Source of the DNA: Haloactinomyces albus | GTDB lineage: Bacteria; Actinomycetota; Actinomycetes; Mycobacteriales; Pseudonocardiaceae | NCBI RefSeq assembly: GCF_031458135.1 | Contig: NZ_JAVDXW010000001.1 | Coordinates: forward strand, 2,046,001-2,110,000 | Direction: 5' to 3' | Length of the DNA stretch: 64,000 bases | Shown here: piece by piece, positions 45,977-55,869 of the stretch | Layout of the letters: every line of letters begins with the position of its first letter | Position numbering within the stretch: the first letter of the stretch is position 1 | Made by a program: the position numbers and the translations under genes | Notes under the pieces: generated by a model | Told to the model about the DNA's origin: nothing | The model's input: only the letters and a program-made list of their open reading frames with translations | Database searches by the model: none

Positions 45977-48484
45977 TCAGGTGTCCTCGATCCTGCGAGC
46001 TCCGAGTTCGCTGGCGAAGAGTTCGACGGCCGCTTCCTGCGGGTCCTGCGTTTCCTGCTGCGGCTGCTCCGCTGCTCCCCCGGGAGACGACGCAGCGGAT
46101 TCCCCGTGAGACGCAGCGACCCGGGAAGCAGGAGCCGGGGAAGCGGTGCCTGCGAGCTCCGGCTCCGCGCTCTGTACGGCATCCTCCTGCTGCCGGGCAA
46201 ACTCCTGCGGCGGAGGAACATCCTCCGGTGGCGGTTCCTCGTCCGGCGGCTCCGGAGGCAGCGGCTCCGGTGGCGGTTCCGGCGGCAGCGGCTCCGGAGG
46301 CGGTTGCTCATCCGGGGGTTCCGAGGGTTCCGGAGGCGGGGGGACGCTGCCGTGCTCGCTCGGGGAGCCGGCTTCCGGGCGTACTCCGTTCGATGCGGCA
46401 CGGTTCTCCTGCCCCGGTGACCCCGCCGAAGGCTGCTCTCCGCGCGTTTCGCCGGACCACTCCGCCGAGGCCCGGTGCGCAGACGAGTCCTGCGGGCCTC
46501 GGGATTCCTGCTGCCGAGTCCATCCGCCCGGCGAGGACCCGCCCGGCGAAGGCGCTGCCTGCGATGGCCGGGCCTGTGCCCGGTCACCGGCAGCCTGCCC
46601 GCCTTGCTGCGCAGCGGCGGCCCCCTCCTCCACGCACTGGACCTGCCATTCACCACCGAGAACGGCCCGCATGGCATCGCGCACGAACTCGACCCGGTGC
46701 TGCTGGGCGAACTGCTTCAGCAACCCGGTTGTCGGCATGGACAACACGAGAGTGCCGTCACGCAGGTCCTGCACGGTGGCGTTGAGCAGCAGAGCCTGCG
46801 TGGGCTTGTGGCGTTCGGCGACGGCACGCAGCAGTTCCGTCCACACCCGCCGCACCGCGGCGGCGTCGAGCCCGCCGGAGGTAGCCCCGGACTCGGCGTG
46901 TCCCTCGGGCGGCTGAGCCGAGCGGGTTTCGGTGGGCTGCTGCCGCGCTGCGGTGGCGTCCTGTTCGGACGGCGCCGGTTCGGCGGTCCCCTGTTGCCTT
47001 CCCGACTGCACACCCTCGGACTCGTACCGCCCGTTCTCCGCAGATGTGCTCTCCGCAGATGTGCTCTCCGCAGGCGGCTTCTCCGCAGGGGTGTCCTTTC
47101 CCGTCGCAGGCCCGGACGCCGACGCCCCGGTCTCGGCCGCCTGCTGCTGGGCCGCCTGCTGCTGGGCGGCTTGCTGCTGGGTGGCGTGCTGCTGGGCGGC
47201 TCGCTCGTGTGGCCGCTGGAACACACGCCGCGGTGGTCCGCTCTCGGGCTCCGCCGGTGCCGAACCCGGTTCGGGGCCCGCGGTTTCCGCGTGCTCCCCC
47301 GAAGAGCTGCTCTCCGGCGGCGCGATGGTCATACGCCGCTCGACACGCTCCAGACGCTGCAGCAGCGCGGTCTCCTCCGCGGAAACGGTGGGAAGCAGCA
47401 TCCGCGCGCACAGCAGTTCCAGCAGCAGGCGCGGCGCCGTGGCACCGCGCATCTCGGACAGACCGGTGTGCACGATCTCGGCAAACCGGGACAGGGTCGC
47501 CGCACCGAGTCGGTCGCCCTGGCTCTGCATGGTGGCGAGGTCGTCACCGCCGCCATCGACGAGCCCGCGCTGCGCCGCGTCGGGCACCGCGTTCAACAGC
47601 ACCAGGTCCCGCAATCGGTCCAGCAGGTCGGAGGCGAAGCGGCGTGGATCATGTCCCGCCTCGACCAGTCGGTCCACCGTCCCGTAGACCGCGGCACCAT
47701 CGCCCGCTGCGAGAGCGTCCACCATGTCGTTGATCAGGGCGACGTCGGTGACACCGAGTAGCGCGACCGCACGGTCGTAGGTGATGCCCTCGTCGCCCGC
47801 GCCTGCCAGCAACTGGTCGAAGACGCTCAGGGTGTCCCGTGCCGAACCGCCGCCCGCGCGGATCGCCAGCGGGTACACGGTGGATTCGACCCGTACCCCT
47901 TCCTCACCACAGATGCGTTCGAGCAGCTCGCGCATGGTGCCCGGAGGCATCAGCCGAAACGGGTAGTGGTGCGTGCGCGAGCGGATGGTGGTGAGCACCT
48001 TGTCCGGCTCGGTGGTGGCGAAGATGAAGACCAGGTGTTCCGGCGGCTCTTCGACGATCTTGAGCAGGGCGTTGAAGCCCTGCGGGGTGACCATGTGGGC
48101 CTCGTCGATGACGAAGATCCGGTAGCGGGACTGTGCCGGGGCGAACACGGCACGGTCGCGGAGTTCGCGGGTGTCGTCGACACCACCGTGGCTGGCCGCG
48201 TCGAGTTCGATGACGTCGACACTGCCCGGCCCCTCGGGGGCGAGAGCGACGCACGAATCGCACTCCCCACAGGGCTCCGCAGTCGGTCCGTGCAGGCAGT
48301 TCAGCGACCTCGCGAGGATTCGCGCGCTGGAGGTCTTGCCGCAACCCCGTGGCCCGGAGAACAGGTAGGCGTGGTTGATGCGGCCGGACGCCAGCGCGGT
48401 ACGCAGGGGTTCGGTGACGTGCTCCTGGCCGACGACCTCACCGAAGGTCGCCGGCCGGTACTTGCGGTAGAGGGCGAGCGCCAC
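45977..48484 (-). CDS. dnaX: DNA polymerase III subunit gamma/tau
   Basis: 835-residue clamp-loader ATPase. It begins [20 protein letters not shown]. Walker A is [15 protein letters not shown], four zinc cysteines lie in [16 protein letters not shown], and [10 protein letters not shown] is Walker B (DEAH). Clamp-loader core is followed from about residue 400 by a long low-complexity tail: glutamine repeats ([15 protein letters not shown]), then a Pro/Glu tract near the end ([19 protein letters not shown]). A tau-like domain ([22 protein letters not shown]) sits between them. GTG 48484 matches family starts; ATG 48514 is possible. Confidence 0.94.
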   Translation of the reverse strand: MALALYRKYRPATFGEVVGQEHVTEPLRTALASGRINHAYLFSGPRGCGKTSSARILARSLNCLHGPTAEPCGECDSCVALAPEGPGSVDVIELDAASHGGVDDTRELRDRAVFAPAQSRYRIFVIDEAHMVTPQGFNALLKIVEEPPEHLVFIFATTEPDKVLTTIRSRTHHYPFRLMPPGTMRELLERICGEEGVRVESTVYPLAIRAGGGSARDTLSVFDQLLAGAGDEGITYDRAVALLGVTDVALINDMVDALAAGDGAAVYGTVDRLVEAGHDPRRFASDLLDRLRDLVLLNAVPDAAQRGLVDGGGDDLATMQSQGDRLGAATLSRFAEIVHTGLSEMRGATAPRLLLELLCARMLLPTVSAEETALLQRLERVERRMTIAPPESSSSGEHAETAGPEPGSAPAEPESGPPRRVFQRPHERAAQQHATQQQAAQQQAAQQQAAETGASASGPATGKDTPAEKPPAESTSAESTSAENGRYESEGVQSGRQQGTAEPAPSEQDATAARQQPTETRSAQPPEGHAESGATSGGLDAAAVRRVWTELLRAVAERHKPTQALLLNATVQDLRDGTLVLSMPTTGLLKQFAQQHRVEFVRDAMRAVLGGEWQVQCVEEGAAAAQQGGQAAGDRAQARPSQAAPSPGGSSPGGWTRQQESRGPQDSSAHRASAEWSGETRGEQPSAGSPGQENRAASNGVRPEAGSPSEHGSVPPPPEPSEPPDEQPPPEPLPPEPPPEPLPPEPPDEEPPPEDVPPPQEFARQQEDAVQSAEPELAGTASPAPASRVAASHGESAASSPGGAAEQPQQETQDPQEAAVELFASELGARRIEDT

Positions 48485-48565
48485 ACCGGGGACTTTACGT
48501 GGTCGGCCGGACATCTCGACAACGGCAGGCGACAGCCTGCGGGGCCGCGTACAACCCGATAAAAA

Positions 48566-48656
48566 GGGGACCCCGTGCACCCGCCAGAGCCCGCTTACCC
48601 TTGCTGCCTTCCGGCCCTGGGGGAGTTCACAGGTTGGACGCCGCACGGGGTCCACG
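48566..48656 (-). ncRNA. ffs: signal recognition particle RNA, small type
   Basis: On the minus strand, arms GGACCCCGTGC and GCACGGGGTCC close a single long hairpin. The apex contains GGGCCGGAAGGCAGCAAGGGTAA, the conserved SRP domain IV core (shown here for position only; key bases GGAAG-CAGC-AAGG). A TTTTT run follows at 48565-48561. It sits just upstream of dnaX on the same strand, as in many actinobacteria. Confidence 0.93.
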
Positions 48657-48791
48657 TTCAAGTGTAACGAACCGTGGCACACGACGAGACGGGGGTCCGT
48701 CCAACCGGAGAATCGGTCCGCGCGGCTTCACCGCCGAGGCGGCCCGCCCCCCATGGCTGCCGATCGACACCCGTCCCGTACACTTGTTCGC

Positions 48792-48877
48792 GGAGGATTG
48801 GCCGAGCGGCCTAAGGCGCACGATTGGAAATCGTGTAAGGGCATCCCCCTTCACGGGTTCGAATCCCGTATCCTCCG
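48792..48877 (+). tRNA. tRNA-Ser (GGA)
   Basis: 86 nt. Acceptor GGAGGAT pairs with ATCCTCC, discriminator G. The anticodon stem CACGA/TCGTG encloses TTGGAAA with anticodon GGA. A long variable arm is present (class II). Confidence 0.97.
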
Positions 48878-49055
48878 CAGGTCACGGGGCCGGGCGCGAC
48901 ACCAGCGCCCGGCCCTGTTCGCGTTCGGGAATTCGGTTGGTCCGTGGCGTGGCCGTCAGCCGACGTGGTGAACCTCGCACATCGCGGCCACGCTCGGCAC
49001 AGTTACCGCGTCGCTGTTTCCACCTCTTGGCAGAAGCAACAGCGAGATCGACCTT

Positions 49056-49700
49056 GTGACCGCGACCGGGATGAGCACGCTCGACATCGTGAGCCCTGTC
49101 AGCTTCCGCCAGCGGCGGGAAACGCTGGAACTGGCAGGCTGGCTGACGCTGCTCGTCGGCTGCCTCGAGTACGACCTCGGCGACAAGCGTTCCGCAGAAG
49201 CCACTCGACGCTCCGCCCTGACACTGGGCCATGAAGTCGGCAGCCCCGGAATCCTCGGATGGGCTCACGAGATGCGCGCGTGGTTCGCACTCACGTCGGG
49301 GGACTACCGAGGCGGCCTCGCGGCCGCCGATGGCGGCCGAGGCCGCCGCGGGAAACCACAGCGTCAGCGTCCAGCTCATCGCCCAGAAGGCGAAAGCGCT
49401 CGCGCGAATGGGCCACCGTGACGAGATGCTGAAGACCCTGGAGCACGGGCGCCTCGTGCTCGAAGGAATGCCTTACCCGGACAACGTCGAAAACCACTTC
49501 GTCGTGGACCCGTCGAAGTACGACTTCTACGCGATGGACTGCTACCGCCACATCGGTGAGAACGACCTCGCTCGCGAGCTGCCCGACGAGGTGATCCGCG
49601 TCAGCACCGACTTCAACGGACACGAGCGGTGGCCCATGCGAGTAGCGGAAGCACAGGTCACACTCGGTGTTGTGCCCGCGGGGCAGGGCTCCCCGGAAGG
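49056..49700 (+). pseudogene. decayed XRE-TPR regulator fragment
   Basis: Two frames together encode the C-terminal TPR-like half of a common actinobacterial XRE regulator. Frame 1 from 49056: AGWLTLLVGCLEYDLGDKRS, GWAHEMRAWFALTSGDYRGG. Frame 2 from about 49330: NHSVSVQLIAQKAKALARMG, LEGMPYPDNVENHFVVDPSK, FYAMDCYRHIGENDLAREL, ending near VTLGVVPAGQG. The frame change is near 49320. The helix-turn-helix half and the last 50-60 residues are missing, so this is a remnant. Found between tRNA-Ser and the SPFH gene, a plausible integration spot. Confidence 0.7.
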
Positions 49701-49813
49701 GTCGTCATGTGCTCGTGACCTGCGGCTACGAATCGGAAACCCACAGTACCGAGGCGTACCTTGGCGCAAGAGTGGACGATGTGGTGCTCCGCCGCGCGAA
49801 AGGAGCGTAAGCC

Positions 49814-50689
49814 GTGAGCGTTGTGTGGACGGCAATCGTCCTTGTCATCCTGCTCCTGCTCGTGCTCGTGGGTGCGGGACTGCGCGCTGTGCAGCAGTAC
49901 CAACGCGGGGTGGTGCTGCGCTTCGGCCGGCTGCTGTCACCGGTGCGTCAGCCGGGACTGCGCGTGATCGTGCCGTTCGTGGACCGGATGAAGAAGGTGC
50001 CGGTCCAGACCGCCGTGCTCGACGTTCCCGCACAGGGAGCCATCACCCGGGACAACGTCTCGATCAGCGTGGATGCCGTGGTGTACTTCCGCGTGGAGGA
50101 TCCGGTCAAAGCCGTGATCAATGTTTCGGACTACCTGCACGCCACCTCCCAGGTCGCGCAGACGTCCTTGCGCTCGGTGATCGGCCGGGCCGATCTGGAC
50201 ACGCTGCTGACGGATCGGCAGCAGATCAACGATGAGTTGCGGGGGGTCATCGACACCCCGACCGAGGATTGGGGCATCAGCATCGATCGGGTCGAGACCA
50301 AGGAGGTTTCGCTGCCCGAGGGCATGCAACGCTCGATGTCGCGGCAGGCCGAGGCCGAGCGCGATCGGCGTGCTCGAGTCATCAACGCCGACGGTGAGTT
50401 GCAGGCATCGAACAAGCTGGCCGAGGCCGCCGACGCGATGGAAACGGCACCGGGAGCCTTGCAGTTGCGCCTGTTGCAGACGGTGGTCGAAGTGTCCGCG
50501 GAGAAGAACAGCACTCTGGTGATGCCGTTCCCGGTGGAGGTACTGCGCTTTTTCGAACACGCCACCGGACAAGCCACCTCCCGGTATTCGGCATCGACCG
50601 AGCCGAATTCCGATGCCGAACCGTCCCCGGCGTGGTGGCGCAACGGTCGCGACCGGACCGACGACGGCCCCACGAGCACCGAGACCTGA
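49814..50689 (+). CDS. SPFH/stomatin-like membrane protein
   Basis: 291 residues. One N-terminal membrane anchor (VVWTAIVLVILLLLVLVGAGL) is followed by the SPFH band-7 domain (GVVLRFGRLLSPVRQPGLRVIVPF, broken for naming; RVETKEVSLPEGM). A coiled-coil region and a polar tail end the protein. Stomatins form oligomers at membrane microdomains and regulate proteases or channels; no NfeD-type partner gene is adjacent. GTG 49814 follows AAAGGAG. Confidence 0.9.
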   Translation: MSVVWTAIVLVILLLLVLVGAGLRAVQQYQRGVVLRFGRLLSPVRQPGLRVIVPFVDRMKKVPVQTAVLDVPAQGAITRDNVSISVDAVVYFRVEDPVKAVINVSDYLHATSQVAQTSLRSVIGRADLDTLLTDRQQINDELRGVIDTPTEDWGISIDRVETKEVSLPEGMQRSMSRQAEAERDRRARVINADGELQASNKLAEAADAMETAPGALQLRLLQTVVEVSAEKNSTLVMPFPVEVLRFFEHATGQATSRYSASTEPNSDAEPSPAWWRNGRDRTDDGPTSTET

Positions 50690-50697
50690 CAACGGCG

Positions 50698-50883
50698 CTA
50701 CCAGAGGTTCCCCGGAAGATCCCGCGTGAGTACCGCCAGCTCGCCCCGCGTCGTGCTGGCGTAAGCGGACGCGATGCGCTCGTCGCACTCGGCCACGCTC
50801 AGTCGCCCCTGGGACAACGCTCGCTGGAGACGCTCGACCACCGCCTCCCGCTCCGCGTCCGAAGCGCGTACGTCTTCGCTCAC
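50698..50883 (-). CDS. DUF1707 small protein
   Basis: 61 residues with the DUF1707 pattern: VRASDAEREAVVERLQRAL, GRLSVAECDERIASAYAS, TRGELAVLTRDLP. Usually found as a cytoplasmic N-terminal domain of actinobacterial membrane proteins; here it stands alone with no membrane part. GTG 50883 has GGAG five bases upstream; GTG 50901 is an alternative. Confidence 0.85.
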   Translation of the reverse strand: MSEDVRASDAEREAVVERLQRALSQGRLSVAECDERIASAYASTTRGELAVLTRDLPGNLW

Positions 50884-51120
50884 CAGGGCTCCACTGATCA
50901 CACGTCCCGCACAGCTCCCACCAGGTTAACCGTTCCGCCACCCCGGAGGACAGCGAAGAGCAACGCGAACGCACCGGCGCGCGAGGGGCGCTGCCGGATC
51001 GCGCTCTCCAGGCGACGGACAGGCAGACAGCGGCACGGGAGGATCCGGGGGCGAATGGGCTAACGTGCAGGGTTTGATGACCCATGTGCTCAGCCCTGAC
51101 CGCGTCACCGGGAAGTCGGT

Positions 51121-52524
51121 GTGACCTCTCGCACGGTTCCGAGATCGGAACGATCCGCACTCCGGAACGCCCTCCGCGTGTTGCGCCGCCTGTTGCCCGA
51201 CAGCAGGCAGCCCGCGCGAATGGTCGTCTTCGGGTTCGGCCTCGCCGTCCTGGTCGGAACAGCACTGTTGTTACTGCCCGTCGCCAGTACAAGCGGCACG
51301 CCCACGAACTGGGTGACGGCCCTGTTCACCGCGACTTCGGCGGTATGCGTGACCGGCTTGATCGTCGTCGACACCGCCGCACACTGGTCGACCTTCGGGG
51401 AACTGGTCGTGCTCGGCCTGATCCAGATCGGCGGGCTCGGCATCATGACGCTGGCCTCCCTGCTGGGGTTGCTGGTCACCCGCCGACTGGGCCTGCGGAT
51501 GCAACGCACCGCACAGACCGAGACCAAAAGCCTCGACCTCGGTGACGTTCGCTCGGTGATCGCGGGCGTCATCATGGTCAGCTTGACCGTGGAGACGTTG
51601 ACCGCGGCAGCGCTGACCGCGCGGTTCGCCATCGGCTATGGCCAGCCCCTGGGACATGCGGGCTACTTCGGTGTTTTCCACGCCGTGTCGGCGTTCAACA
51701 ATGCCGGGTTCGCGCTGTACCCCAACAGCCTGATGCGCTACGCCACCGACCCGTGGGTGTGTGTGCCCGTGCTGGTGGCCATCGTGATCGGTGGGCTCGG
51801 CTTCCCCGTGTTGTTCGGCATCGGACGGCGATTGCGGCAGCGACAGCGCCGATTGTCGCTGCACGCCCGGATCACCCTGTTCACGTACGGTGCCCTGGTC
51901 TTGCTCGGCACGGTCACGGTGACCGCGTTCGAGTGGAGCAATCCCGAGACTCTCGGCCGATTCGGCATCGGCGGGAAGCTGCTCGCCGGGGTCTTCCACG
52001 GCATCACCCCCCGAACAGCCGGGTTCAACACCGTCGAGGTCGGTGAGATGCATCCGGCGACGCTGCTGGTCACCGACATCCTGATGTTCATCGGAGGCGG
52101 CAGCGCCGGTACTGCAGGCGGAATCAAGGTGACCACCTTCGCGCTGCTGGCCTTCGTCATCGCAGCCGAGGTCCGTGGTGTGCCGAGCGTGCACGTCATG
52201 GGCCGTAAACTCCCGAACGGGGTACAACGCCAAGCCCTGACGGTGGTACTGCTCGGCGTCGGTATGGTCATCGCCGCGACCCTGACCCTGCTGCTGCTCA
52301 GCCCGTTCGGACTCGACGCGGTGCTGTTCGAATCGATCTCGGCGTTCGGCACGGTCGGATTGTCCACCGGCATCACCGCCGACCTACCGCACGCGGCCCA
52401 ACTCGTGCTGGTGGTGCTCATGTTCACCGGCAGACTGGGCCCCATCACCCTGGCCTCCGCGCTGGCTCTCCGTGAGCGCGGTCGCCGCTATGAACTACCG
52501 GAGGAGCGACCCATCGTTGGCTAG
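51121..52524 (+). CDS. TrkH/KtrB potassium transporter
   Basis: 467 residues with four repeated membrane-pore-membrane units. The selectivity loops are visible in order: FTATSAVCVTGLI, SAFNNAGFAL, HGITPRTAGFNT and SAFGTVGLSTGI. It forms a potassium (or sodium-coupled potassium) uptake channel with a cytoplasmic RCK partner encoded by the next gene, whose TTG start overlaps the TrkH end. Confidence 0.95.
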   Translation: MTSRTVPRSERSALRNALRVLRRLLPDSRQPARMVVFGFGLAVLVGTALLLLPVASTSGTPTNWVTALFTATSAVCVTGLIVVDTAAHWSTFGELVVLGLIQIGGLGIMTLASLLGLLVTRRLGLRMQRTAQTETKSLDLGDVRSVIAGVIMVSLTVETLTAAALTARFAIGYGQPLGHAGYFGVFHAVSAFNNAGFALYPNSLMRYATDPWVCVPVLVAIVIGGLGFPVLFGIGRRLRQRQRRLSLHARITLFTYGALVLLGTVTVTAFEWSNPETLGRFGIGGKLLAGVFHGITPRTAGFNTVEVGEMHPATLLVTDILMFIGGGSAGTAGGIKVTTFALLAFVIAAEVRGVPSVHVMGRKLPNGVQRQALTVVLLGVGMVIAATLTLLLLSPFGLDAVLFESISAFGTVGLSTGITADLPHAAQLVLVVLMFTGRLGPITLASALALRERGRRYELPEERPIVG

Positions 52525-53191
52525 AGACAACCAGAGCACGCGTCCCTCCCGCGTCGTGGTGATCGGACTCGGCAGGTTCGGTAGCTCGTTGGCGCTGGAA
52601 CTCGTCGAGCACGGCTCCGAGGTACTGGCCCTGGACACCAGGCCGCACCTGGTGCAGCAGTTCTCCGACGAGGTGACCCATGCCGCCGTCGCCGACAGCA
52701 CCGATCCGGAGGTGCTGCGCCAACTCGATGTGCCCGACTTCCGCCGCGCCGTGGTCGCGATCGGTGACGACCTCGAGGCCAGCATTCTGACGACCTCCGT
52801 ACTCGCCGACTTCGACATCCCCGCCATCTGGGCCAAAGCGGTCAGCCGCAGGCACGGGCGCATCCTGGAACGTGTGGGCGCGCATCGCGTCGTACTGCCC
52901 GAACACGACATGGGCGAGCGCGTCGCCCACCTCGTGACCGGACGCATGCTCGACTACATCGAGTTCGAGGACGACTACGCCATCGTGAAGACCCTCGCGC
53001 CCGCTGCGGCCGCGGAGCGCCCCCTGGGAGACAGCAACATCCGAAGCAAGTACGGGGTCACCGTGGTCGGCATCAAACGTCCCGGCCAGGGGTTCACCTA
53101 CGCCACGGCGGAAACCGTGCTCAACCGAGGCGACATCCTCATCGTCTCCGGCCGGTCCCGTGACGTCGAACGCTTCGCCGACATCACCTGA
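52517..53191 (+). CDS. TrkA/KtrA RCK-domain regulator
   Basis: 224 residues. The N-terminal Rossmann RCK_N domain starts VVVIGLGRFGSSLALELVEHG and binds nucleotide. HAAVADSTDPEVLRQLDV follows, and a C-terminal RCK_C domain is from about 150. It forms a ring that gates TrkH. The TTG start 52517 is favoured because GGAGGAG lies 10 nt upstream; ATG 52490 would extend the protein by nine residues. It overlaps the trkH stop by 8 nt. Confidence 0.93.
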   Translation: MARDNQSTRPSRVVVIGLGRFGSSLALELVEHGSEVLALDTRPHLVQQFSDEVTHAAVADSTDPEVLRQLDVPDFRRAVVAIGDDLEASILTTSVLADFDIPAIWAKAVSRRHGRILERVGAHRVVLPEHDMGERVAHLVTGRMLDYIEFEDDYAIVKTLAPAAAAERPLGDSNIRSKYGVTVVGIKRPGQGFTYATAETVLNRGDILIVSGRSRDVERFADIT

Positions 53192-53340
53192 TTCGGAACC
53201 CGCTCGGTGAGCCGGCTCCGTGCCGCCCGCCTGAGCAATTCCCCGGCTCCTGAGCAATCTCGCACCGGTCGGGGTGCTTGCGCGCCTGTCCACCACGGGT
53301 ACTCCGCGGGGACAGCTACCGGCGACCGAAGGAGCAGCAG

Positions 53341-54828
53341 ATGTCCACTGGTGGTCAGCAACCCGCGGCCTACACGGGATTCGACCGGATGCCGCTGGAC
53401 GGGGAATGGCGTAGCGGAAGCTCCGGGACGGTGCGCACCGACGTCAATCCCTATACCGACGAGGTCCTGACGGAGATTCCCTACGCCGATGCGAGCGATG
53501 TCGACCGGGCCTATCGTGCGGCCCGGCAGGCGCAGGTCTCCTGGGCTTCGACTCTGCCCGCCGAGCGAACCGAAATGTTCCGCCGAGCGATATCCGTCAT
53601 GGACGCACGCAAGCAGGAGATCGTCGACTGGCTCGTGAGCGAAACCGGTGGCGTTCGGGAACGGGCCGAGTTCGAATGGGGACTGGTCCGAGCCGGGATG
53701 TTCGAGGTTTCCTCCTACCCGTCACGGGTGGCGGGGCGCATCCTGCCCGGCACCCTGCCGGGCAAGGAGAACCGGGTGTATCGCCAGCCGGTCGGGGTCG
53801 TCGCGGTGATCAGCCCGTGGAACTTTCCGCTCCAGCTGTCCCACCGCTCGGTGGCACCGGCACTCGCGCTCGGCAATGCGGTCGTGCTCAAACCATCGGG
53901 GGACACGCCGGTGACCGGCAGCCTGCTGTTGGCCCGGATCTACGAGGAAGCGGGACTTCCGCCCGGACTGTTCAACGTGGTGATCGGCAAGGGGAGCGAG
54001 GTCGGTGAAGCACTCGTGACCCACGACATCCCGCAAGTGGTCTCGTTCACGGGCTCGACTCCGGTGGGCGAGGGGATCGGGCAGCAGGCCGCGCTGAAAC
54101 GGTGCTCCCTGGAACTCGGTGGTAACGGCCCCCTGGTCGTGCTCGACGACGCCGACCTCGATCGGGCGGTGGATTCCGCCGTGTTCGGCTCGTACTTCCA
54201 CCAGGGGCAGGTGTGCATGGCGACGAACCGAGTGATCGTCGACGACTCGGTGCACGACGACTTCGTCGAGCGGCTCACCAACCGCGTTCGAGCCCTGCGG
54301 GTCGGCGACCCCGACGACCCGAACACCCAGATCGGTCCGATCATCAACGACGGTCAGCGCGACTCGATCCAGGACAAGATCTCGCGTGCCGTCTCCGACG
54401 GGGCTCAACTACTGGTGTCCGGTGATCCTTCCGGCCCTGCCGGACGTGTTCTGCCGCCCCACCTCCTCCTCGGCACCAACAAGGTGGCAACCGCCGCCGA
54501 GGAGGTGTTCGGGCCGGTCGCGACGGTCATTCGGGCCAAGGGCGAGGAAGAGGCGCTCCAGTTGGCCAATGACACCGAGTACGGCCTGGCCAGTGCGGTC
54601 TACACCACCGACGTCGAGCGAGGGGTGCGTTTCGCACAGCGCGTGGAGGCGGGCATGACCCATGTCAACGACACCACGGTCAACGATGAGCCGAACACGG
54701 CGTTCGGCGGCGAGAAGGCCTCCGGGATCGGGCGCTTCGGTGGCGAGTGGGCCATCGAGGAGTTCACCACCGACCACTGGATCAGCGTCCAGCACGAGTA
54801 CCGGGACCTGCCGTTGCAACCGGGCTGA
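53341..54828 (+). CDS. aldehyde dehydrogenase
   Basis: 495 residues of the NAD(P)-dependent aldehyde dehydrogenase superfamily. FTGSTPVGEGIG is the cofactor loop (near 240). The catalytic Glu is in LELGGNGPLVV, and the nucleophilic Cys in HQGQVCMATN (about 300). The N-terminal half resembles benzaldehyde/vanillin-type dehydrogenases (VSETGGVRERAEFEW). The substrate is unknown but probably an aromatic or medium-chain aldehyde. ATG 53341 follows AAGGAG. Confidence 0.93.
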   Translation: MSTGGQQPAAYTGFDRMPLDGEWRSGSSGTVRTDVNPYTDEVLTEIPYADASDVDRAYRAARQAQVSWASTLPAERTEMFRRAISVMDARKQEIVDWLVSETGGVRERAEFEWGLVRAGMFEVSSYPSRVAGRILPGTLPGKENRVYRQPVGVVAVISPWNFPLQLSHRSVAPALALGNAVVLKPSGDTPVTGSLLLARIYEEAGLPPGLFNVVIGKGSEVGEALVTHDIPQVVSFTGSTPVGEGIGQQAALKRCSLELGGNGPLVVLDDADLDRAVDSAVFGSYFHQGQVCMATNRVIVDDSVHDDFVERLTNRVRALRVGDPDDPNTQIGPIINDGQRDSIQDKISRAVSDGAQLLVSGDPSGPAGRVLPPHLLLGTNKVATAAEEVFGPVATVIRAKGEEEALQLANDTEYGLASAVYTTDVERGVRFAQRVEAGMTHVNDTTVNDEPNTAFGGEKASGIGRFGGEWAIEEFTTDHWISVQHEYRDLPLQPG

Positions 54829-54910
54829 GACTGCCGATGGAGGGCCGCACGGGAGAGGGCCGGGGCCGGCCGGGAAGGCGCGTCCGGCCGAACCCGGTGA
54901 ACCGAACGCG

Positions 54911-54947
54911 AAAAGGCCGGACGCAGGGGCTCCCGGCGTCCGGCCTT
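54911..54947 (-). terminator. terminator of tRNA-Ser (CGA)
   Basis: A 12-bp inverted repeat AAGGCCGGACGC/GCGTCCGGCCTT ends on the minus strand in TTTT. It lies just downstream of the tRNA and also faces the aldehyde dehydrogenase gene end. Confidence 0.8.
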
Positions 54948-54952
54948 CGGTG

Positions 54953-55038
54953 CGGTAGCGGTGGGATTCGAACCCACGGGGGCTGTTAACCCCACACGAT
55001 TTCGAGTCGCGCTCCTTAGGCCGCTCGGACACGCTACC
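54953..55038 (-). tRNA. tRNA-Ser (CGA)
   Basis: 86 nt. Acceptor GGTAGCG pairs with CGCTACC, discriminator G. The anticodon loop CTCGAAA gives CGA. A long variable arm is present. Confidence 0.97.
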
Positions 55039-55101
55039 GCCAACAAGCGTAACGGACGGAGAGTCCGCTGCGTCGAGGGGGTGGTGTCTCCGCGGCGGGA
55101 C

Positions 55102-55326
55102 TCAGCGCCGGTTGTCACCGCGCCCGCGGAACTGCCTCTTGGCGTTCTCGACGGCTCCGGCCGCCTTGTCCTTGGCGTTCTGGCCGGTTTCCTTCGCGCT
55201 GCCTTCGAGGCGGTCGCGCTTGCCCGCGTCTTCCATGTCCCGATTGCCGCCTGCCCGGCCCGCAGCTTCCTTCGCCCTGCCGGTGAGCTGCTGTGCCTGC
55301 TGCTTGACCTTGTCGAACGTGCTCAT
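55102..55326 (-). CDS. CsbD-like stress protein
   Basis: 74-residue hydrophilic CsbD-like protein. It begins MSTFDKVKQQAQQLTGRAKE and repeats A-K-x-x-x-G motifs (RLEGSAKETGQNAKDKAAG). It is highly charged, with no membrane part. In other bacteria these are general-stress genes of unknown mechanism. ATG 55326 follows GGAGAAAG. Confidence 0.88.
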   Translation of the reverse strand: MSTFDKVKQQAQQLTGRAKEAAGRAGGNRDMEDAGKRDRLEGSAKETGQNAKDKAAGAVENAKRQFRGRGDNRR

Positions 55327-55398
55327 CGCTTTCTCCGTTCGCGTGGGTCCTTGCAGCTGAGGAGTACCCAGCACCTCCCGAGAATGAACCAATGTGAG

Positions 55399-55869
55399 CT
55401 ATTTCACTTCGCGTTGGTCGGTGAAGAAGTCCGCCAGCAGGGCCGCGCACTCCTCGGCGAGCACACCACCGACGACCTCGGGACGGTGCTGGGTCCGCCG
55501 GTCGCGAACCACGTCCCACAGCGACCCGACCGCCCCCGTCCGGGGCTCCCACGCGCCGAAAACCACCCTGGCCACCCTGGCCAGCACAAGCGCTCCCGCA
55601 CACATCGTGCACGGCTCCACGGTGACAGCGAGCGTGCAGCCCTCGAGCCGCCAGCCGTCGCCGTGAACGGCAGCCGCCGACCGCAAGGCCAACATCTCGG
55701 CGTGCGCCGTCGGGTCCCTCCGCGACTCCCGCTCGTTGCACGCGCGGGAGAGCAGCGCACCGTCCGGCCCCGTCACCACCGCACCGATCGGAACATCTCC
55801 GGTGGGCAGGGCATCGGGGGCGACTTCCAACGCCGCGCGCACCAGCGCGCGATCTCCGCCGGAGATCAC
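55399..55869 (-). CDS. tadA: tRNA adenosine deaminase TadA
   Basis: 156-residue zinc deaminase. The catalytic HAE motif is in DPTAHAEMLALR (near 53), and the zinc ligands in EPCTMCAGALVLAR (PCxxC). It deaminates A34 of tRNA-Arg(ACG) to inosine; that very tRNA is encoded at 60022. GTG 55869 overlaps the stop of the partner gene (GTGA). Confidence 0.95.
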   Translation of the reverse strand: MISGGDRALVRAALEVAPDALPTGDVPIGAVVTGPDGALLSRACNERESRRDPTAHAEMLALRSAAAVHGDGWRLEGCTLAVTVEPCTMCAGALVLARVARVVFGAWEPRTGAVGSLWDVVRDRRTQHRPEVVGGVLAEECAALLADFFTDQREVK

